Below are positions 59,854-64,000 of a stretch of 64,000 nt of DNA, in pieces. The notes below the pieces were generated by a model, which searched no databases, was not told the DNA's origin, and was given only the letters and a program-made list of their open reading frames with translations. A program made the translations under genes and the position numbers. Every line of letters begins with the position of its first letter. Within the stretch, counting starts at the first letter, position 1. The DNA comes from Bradyrhizobium sp. PSBB068 (GTDB lineage: Bacteria > Pseudomonadota > Alphaproteobacteria > Rhizobiales > Xanthobacteraceae): assembly GCA_016839165.1 (NCBI GenBank), contig CP069300.1, forward strand, positions 4,712,001 through 4,776,000, in the 5' to 3' direction.

Positions 59854-60783
59854 TCACCGCAGCGCCGACACCACGATCAGGCCGAGGATCAGCGCGGTGA
59901 CGGAATATTTGAGCGTGTAGTACACGTTCCGATTCCATTCCTTGACCTTGCGGCTCGCGAGATGGACCTCGTAGAGCTTGCCGAACACCTTGTTCAGCGC
60001 GCCGACATGCTCGCCGTCGACGTTCTGGGTGGCCGACGCCTTGACGATGTTGTGGCTGACCCAGCGGTTGATCGCCGTCATGAAGCCGTACTTCATCGGA
60101 CGCTCGACATCGCAGAACAGGATGATGCGGTTGACGTCGGTCTTGTTCTCGGCGCTGTGGATGAAGGTCTCGTCGAACATGAAGGCCTCGCCGTCGCGCC
60201 AGACGCATTCGACGCCATCGACGAGGATGCGGCACTGGTTCGAGTTCGGCGTCACCAGGCCGAGGTGATAGCGCAAGGAGCCCGCGAACGGATCGCGGTG
60301 CGCGCCGAGCTTGCCGCCGGGCGGCAGCATCGCGAACATCGCGCCGTGCACGTTCGGGATCGAATTGAGCAGCTCCACCGTCTGCGGGCACAGCGTGCGT
60401 GCCGACGGCAGGAAGTCGTCGTACCATTTCAGATAGAACCGCTTCCAGCCGCTCTTGAAGAACGAATAGAAGCCCCAGTCGTTGTTCTTGGCCGCGGCGC
60501 GGATGAAGCCCTCGTCGAACAGCCGGGTCGCCTCGTCGCGGATGGTCTCCCAATTGTCGGAGAGCTTCTTCAGCTCGGGAAACTGCTCGACCGGGATCAC
60601 CGGCGTGTTGGGCACGGCCGAGCCCGCATACATCAGCACATTGTAGGGCGCGAGATAGGTCGAGTGATCGCCGAGTTGGCGCGCGAAGCGCAACCGCTGC
60701 TTGCCGCGGAAGTGCACGTAAAGTGTGGAGGCCACCAGCGCGTAGAGAATAACGAGCTGCGGCGCGAAGAGCTGTCTCAACAT
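59854..60783 (-). CDS. lpxO: Lipid A 2-hydroxylase, aspartyl/asparaginyl beta-hydroxylase fold (LpxO-like)
   Basis: A 309-residue membrane-associated Fe(II)/2-oxoglutarate dioxygenase. Hydrophobic segments lie at residues 5-25 and at the end (YSVTALILGLIVVSAL). The oxygenase domain has FAMLPPGGKLGAHRDPFAGS (iron-binding His) and GEAFMFDETFIHSAENKTDV (second His), with the 2-oxoglutarate arginine following in VNRIILFCDVERP. LpxO hydroxylates a secondary acyl chain of lipid A at C2. Bradyrhizobium lipid A chemistry is unusual, and the enzyme might act on other lipids such as ornithine lipids (OlsC-like); I favour LpxO. It is divergent from the binding-protein gene by 353 bases. Confidence 0.87.
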   Translation of the reverse strand: MLRQLFAPQLVILYALVASTLYVHFRGKQRLRFARQLGDHSTYLAPYNVLMYAGSAVPNTPVIPVEQFPELKKLSDNWETIRDEATRLFDEGFIRAAAKNNDWGFYSFFKSGWKRFYLKWYDDFLPSARTLCPQTVELLNSIPNVHGAMFAMLPPGGKLGAHRDPFAGSLRYHLGLVTPNSNQCRILVDGVECVWRDGEAFMFDETFIHSAENKTDVNRIILFCDVERPMKYGFMTAINRWVSHNIVKASATQNVDGEHVGALNKVFGKLYEVHLASRKVKEWNRNVYYTLKYSVTALILGLIVVSALR

Positions 60784-61136
60784 AATCCGTCTATGATCGC
60801 AGTCCGCCGACCCTCTTGATGCACCGCCCCTGCAGAGCCGGTCCCGGCGACGGGTGGCCCTGCCCCGGGCGGCGAAGCGCGTCGCCGTCCGCGAAAATTC
60901 CCCTGTTCATAGTGACTTGGTACTGCCGCAAGCTCTGGCGTGAGCTGGAGCCGCGCAGTGCCATCCCGGATGAGCCATGTAAGCGAACACTCACCAAATG
61001 TGAAGCACCGCCGCATTCGAAGTCGCAACCTTGTGGCAATATTCACACATGTCTTTTCGCCATTGACAAACTAATTCGATAATATCTAACTCTTTGGATT
61101 GCGCGCCGGAGAGCCCGGACATCCAAGGGAGGAACG
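60784..61136. other. Divergent intergenic region between lpxO-like and binding-protein genes
   Basis: This 353-base region is GC-rich on the lpxO side and notably AT-rich from about 61000 to 61100 before the binding-protein gene. A TTGACA at 61063 is a plausible -35 element. A short potential stem is not supported further. No gene or RNA was recognised. Confidence 0.45.
61063..61090 (+). promoter_or_regulatory. Candidate sigma-70-type promoter for the solute-binding protein gene
   Basis: TTGACA at 61063-61068 is followed after 16 bases by TCTAAC at 61085-61090, a four-of-six match to the -10 consensus. The surrounding AT-rich stretch in GC-rich sequence favours a promoter. The leader to the ATG at 61137 is about 40 bases and ends in a GGGAGG ribosome-binding site. 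Confidence 0.35.
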
Positions 61137-62336
61137 ATGAGACACGTTTTGGCGACAGCCATCCTCGCGGCGACGGTGACGGCTGCTCGCGCCCAGGTTT
61201 CCGATGACGTCGTGCGCATCGGCGTGCTGACCGACCTGTCGAGCTGGGGCCGCGACAATTCGGGCCCGGGTTCGGTCGAGGCGGCCAAGATGGCGGTCGA
61301 GGAATTCGGCCCCACCGTGCTCGGCAAGCCGATCGAGATCGTCTCCGCTGACCACCAGATGAAGACCGATGTCGGCGTGCAGATCGTGCGCGGCTGGTTC
61401 GACAACAACAAGGTCGACGCGGTCGTCGACATTCCCAATTCCGGCATCGCGATCGCCGTGCACAACATGGTGCGCGAGCGCAACAAGATCGCGCTGCTCT
61501 CCGGCCCCGGCGCGAGCTCGCTGACCGATGAGCTGTGCAGCCCAAACACCGTGCACTTCACCTACGATACCTATGCGCTGTCGAAAGTGACGGCTTCGGC
61601 GGTGATCGCGGAGGGCGGCAAGTCCTGGTACTTCATCACCGCGGACTATGCGTTCGGCCAGCAGCTCGAGAAGGATGCCACGCGCTTCATCAACGAGATG
61701 GGCGGCAAGGTGCTCGGCGGCGTCAAGCATCCGACCAACACGGCAGACTTCTCCTCCTTTGCGCTGCAGGCGCAGAGCTCGAAGGCCGACGTGGTGGCAT
61801 TCGCCAATGCCGGCCAGGACACCGACAATTCGATCAAGCAGTCCGGCGAGTTCGGCCTCGTGCAGGGCGGCCAGAAGCTGGTCGGCCTTCTGATGTTCGA
61901 CACCGACGTGCATGCCATCGGGCTCAACGCCGCGCAGGGCACCTACATGACGACAGCGTCGTACTGGAATATGGATGAGAAGACGCGCGCCTGGTCGAAG
62001 AAGTTCTTCGCCCGCACCAACGTGATGCCGACCATGATCCAGACCGGCGTCTACGGCTCGGTGCTGCATTATCTGAAGGGGATCCAGGCTGCCGGCACCG
62101 ACGATCCGCAGAAGGTGATGGCCAAGATGCGCGAGCTGCCGATCGAGGACACCTTCGTGCACGGCGGCAGACTGCGCGAGGACGGCCGCGTGATCCGCGA
62201 CATGTACCTGGCGAAGGTGAAGAAGCCCTCGGAATCCAAGAAGCCTTGGGACTATCTCGACATCATCAAGACGGTGAAGGGCGAGGATGCGTTTCGTCCG
62301 GTCTCCGAATCCAAGTGCCCGCTGCTGAAGAAATAG
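61137..62336 (+). CDS. ABC transporter periplasmic solute-binding protein, branched-chain amino acid type
   Basis: A 399-residue exported protein; the signal peptide ends TAARAQ at about residue 20. The mature part opens VSDDVVRIGVLTDLSSWGRD and continues with AKMAVEEFGPTVLGKPIEIV, typical of the LivJ/Peripla_BP_6 family, whose ligands range from branched-chain amino acids to aromatic and amide compounds. No permease or ATPase gene is visible before the window ends. Ten bases after its stop begins an FAD-dependent oxidoreductase gene, so the ligand may be a substrate for that enzyme. A GGGAGG ribosome-binding site precedes the ATG. Confidence 0.9.
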   Translation: MRHVLATAILAATVTAARAQVSDDVVRIGVLTDLSSWGRDNSGPGSVEAAKMAVEEFGPTVLGKPIEIVSADHQMKTDVGVQIVRGWFDNNKVDAVVDIPNSGIAIAVHNMVRERNKIALLSGPGASSLTDELCSPNTVHFTYDTYALSKVTASAVIAEGGKSWYFITADYAFGQQLEKDATRFINEMGGKVLGGVKHPTNTADFSSFALQAQSSKADVVAFANAGQDTDNSIKQSGEFGLVQGGQKLVGLLMFDTDVHAIGLNAAQGTYMTTASYWNMDEKTRAWSKKFFARTNVMPTMIQTGVYGSVLHYLKGIQAAGTDDPQKVMAKMRELPIEDTFVHGGRLREDGRVIRDMYLAKVKKPSESKKPWDYLDIIKTVKGEDAFRPVSESKCPLLKK

Positions 62337-62346
62337 GATCGATCAC

Positions 62347-64000
62347 GTGGCTAACGAAGAAACGTATGATTGCGACGCACTCGTCGTCGGCTCCGGCTGC
62401 GCCGGGCTGTCGGCGGCGGTCACTGCCGGCCATCACGGCCTGAAGGTCCTCGTCGTCGAGAAGGAGCCGCGGTTCGGCGGCACCACGGCGCGCTCCGGCG
62501 GCTGGCTGTGGATTCCGGGCACCTCGCTGGCCAGGGCGTGGGGCATCGAGGAGAGCCCTGATCAGGCCAGGACCTATCTGCGCCACGAGGCCGGCAACAG
62601 CTTCGATGCCGCGCGCGTCGATGCGTTCCTGACCGAAGGGCCAAAGGCGGTCGACTTCTTCACGACGAAGACCGCAGTGCGTTTCGACATGCCGCTGACC
62701 TTCCCGGACTACCATGCCGAAGCCCCCGGCGGCGCGCAGGGCGGCCGCTCGATGGTGACGCGGCCGTTCGACGCCCACGAGCTTGGACCGGCCCTCAAGG
62801 ATCTCGGCAGCCCCCTGCCCGAGCTCACCGTGTTCGGCATGATGCTCGGCTCCGGCAAGGAGATCGTGCACTTCATGCGCGCGACGCGGTCGATCACCTC
62901 GGCGGCCTATGTCGCCAAGCGGCTGTCGAAACACGCCGCTGACGTGATCCGCAACGGCCGCGGCATGACGCTGACCAACGGCAATGCGCTGGCCGGCCGG
63001 CTGGCAAAATCGGCGTTCGATCTCAATATCCCGCTCTGGCTCAATTCACCGGTGCGCGAATTGATCGTCGACAACGGCGTGGTGCGCGGCGCGATCGTCG
63101 TGCGCGAGGGCCACACCATCCGCGTCAATGCAAAGCGCGGCGTCGTGCTCGCCTGCGGCGGATTTCCCCATGACGTGGCGCGGCGCCAGAAGATGTTTCC
63201 GCATGCGCCGACCGGCAAGGAGCACTATTCGCCGGGCCCGACCGGCAACACCGGCGATGGTCTGCGGCTCGCGGAAGCCGCCGGCGGCCGCGTCGAGGAC
63301 TCGCTGCCGAACGCGGCGGCGTGGGTGCCGGTCTCGGTCACCACGCGCAAGGACGGCTCGAAGGGCGTGATGCCGCACTTCATCGATCGCGCCAAGCCCG
63401 GCGTGATCGCGGTCCTGCGTGACGGCAAGCGGTTTGCCAATGAAGGCAATTCCTACCACGACTTCGTGCAGGCGATGATCAGAGCGGCGAAGCCCGGCGA
63501 GGAGATCGCGGCCTACCTGGTCTGCGATCACGAGACGCTGCGCAAATACGGTCTCGGCTGCGTGCCGCCGCGCCCGATGCCGCTCGGGCACCATCTGAAG
63601 ACCGGCTATCTCAAGCGCGGCGCGACGCTGTCCGAGCTCGCCGCGCAGGCCGGCATCGACGCCGGCGCATTCGGGGCCACCGTCGCCGAATTCAACAAAC
63701 TGGCGGCCGAGGGACGCGATCCCGCCTTCGGCAAGGGCTCGCGTGCCTACAACCGCTACCAGGGCGATGCGCTGCACGGGCCCAATCCCTGCATCGCGCC
63801 GATCCAGCGCGGGCCGTTCTACGCGATCAAGATGGTGATCGGCGATCTCGGGACCTATGCCGGCATCCGCACCGACGCCAACGCCCGCGCGCTCGACGCC
63901 GACGGCCAGCCGATTGCTGGCCTCTATGCCGCCGGCAACGACATGGCGAGTATCATGGGCGGCAACTATCCCGGCGCCGGCATCACGCTCGGCCCCGCGC
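62347..64000 (+). CDS. FAD-dependent oxidoreductase (ketosteroid dehydrogenase/fumarate reductase-like), partial at window edge
   Basis: An open frame of 551 residues that continues past the right edge. It probably starts at GTG 62347, with an AGGAT ribosome-binding site eight bases before. The FAD motif is ALVVGSGCAGLSAAVTAGHH, followed by GGTTARSGGWLWIPGTSLAR, GVVLACGGFPHD, RFANEGNSYHDFVQAMI and the C-terminal LYAAGNDMASIMGGNYPGAG. This is the FAD_binding_2 layout shared by 3-ketosteroid-1-dehydrogenases and flavocytochrome fumarate reductases. By comparison with family ends about 25-30 residues are missing. The function (dehydrogenation of a cyclic or unsaturated substrate) is inferred; coupling to the binding-protein gene suggests catabolism. 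Confidence 0.88.
   Translation, partial: MANEETYDCDALVVGSGCAGLSAAVTAGHHGLKVLVVEKEPRFGGTTARSGGWLWIPGTSLARAWGIEESPDQARTYLRHEAGNSFDAARVDAFLTEGPKAVDFFTTKTAVRFDMPLTFPDYHAEAPGGAQGGRSMVTRPFDAHELGPALKDLGSPLPELTVFGMMLGSGKEIVHFMRATRSITSAAYVAKRLSKHAADVIRNGRGMTLTNGNALAGRLAKSAFDLNIPLWLNSPVRELIVDNGVVRGAIVVREGHTIRVNAKRGVVLACGGFPHDVARRQKMFPHAPTGKEHYSPGPTGNTGDGLRLAEAAGGRVEDSLPNAAAWVPVSVTTRKDGSKGVMPHFIDRAKPGVIAVLRDGKRFANEGNSYHDFVQAMIRAAKPGEEIAAYLVCDHETLRKYGLGCVPPRPMPLGHHLKTGYLKRGATLSELAAQAGIDAGAFGATVAEFNKLAAEGRDPAFGKGSRAYNRYQGDALHGPNPCIAPIQRGPFYAIKMVIGDLGTYAGIRTDANARALDADGQPIAGLYAAGNDMASIMGGNYPGAGITLGPA

Overview
This window looks like a chromosomal segment of a Bradyrhizobium-type alphaproteobacterium (family Nitrobacteraceae). 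The call rests on very GC-rich coding sequence, a giant GPR/RgsE-like polar-growth protein, an LPS cluster of rhizobial type, and small interspersed palindromes of the kind seen in bradyrhizobia. The genus is inferred; no marker gene such as rRNA is present. No rRNA, tRNA, IS element, prophage or CRISPR array was recognised.

Layout, left to right. 0.5-7 kb: a YbhN-type membrane protein, an exported SGNH hydrolase, a DUF2147 protein, a ferredoxin reductase, a thioesterase, a [2Fe-2S] ferredoxin and an Hpt phosphotransfer protein. 7.3-13.2 kb: one giant helical membrane-anchored protein built from 11-residue periodicities, including twelve 44-residue repeats in exact register. 13.3-16.8 kb: a small exported repeat protein and an MlaE-MlaF-MlaD lipid transporter. 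16.9-26.7 kb: dipeptide epimerase, MFS transporter, an Ala/Pro-rich protein, an exported caspase-fold protein, threonine dehydratase, a glycosyltransferase/metallophosphoesterase pair, ThiD and a stand-alone Lrp-type sensor domain. 26.8-30.6 kb: a second exported caspase-fold protein overlapping a double-DUF4399 gene, divergent from a SUMF1-fold protein that lacks the catalytic cysteines. 30.7-35.2 kb: a diheme cytochrome c, a CHRD protein, a class II cytochrome c and a form II CoxL-type molybdenum hydroxylase without its small and medium subunits.

35.3-57.1 kb is an envelope-polysaccharide region: murJ with an oxidoreductase/aminotransferase pair (GnnA/GnnB or WbpB/WbpE type), a mannose-1-phosphate guanylyltransferase, a polyprenyl-phosphate sugar-phosphate transferase, a six-gene minus-strand run (hldD, hldE, O-antigen ligase/polymerase, WbpM/CapD-like dehydratase, a GT4 and a nucleotide-sugar reductase), heptosyltransferase waaF, an LpcC-like glycosyltransferase, galE and an MsbA-like exporter. 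Together these could supply nucleotide sugars, build a heptose- and mannose-containing core, start and polymerise or ligate O-antigen, and flip lipid-linked intermediates. An LpxO-like lipid A hydroxylase at 60 kb fits the same theme.

57-64 kb: a FAH-family enzyme, two small exported proteins, NAD-type malic enzyme, lpxO, and an apparent operon of a periplasmic solute-binding protein and an FAD-dependent oxidoreductase that runs off the right edge. Starts were chosen from ribosome-binding sites, signal peptides and overlaps. Many very long antisense open frames are consequences of high GC and were rejected.
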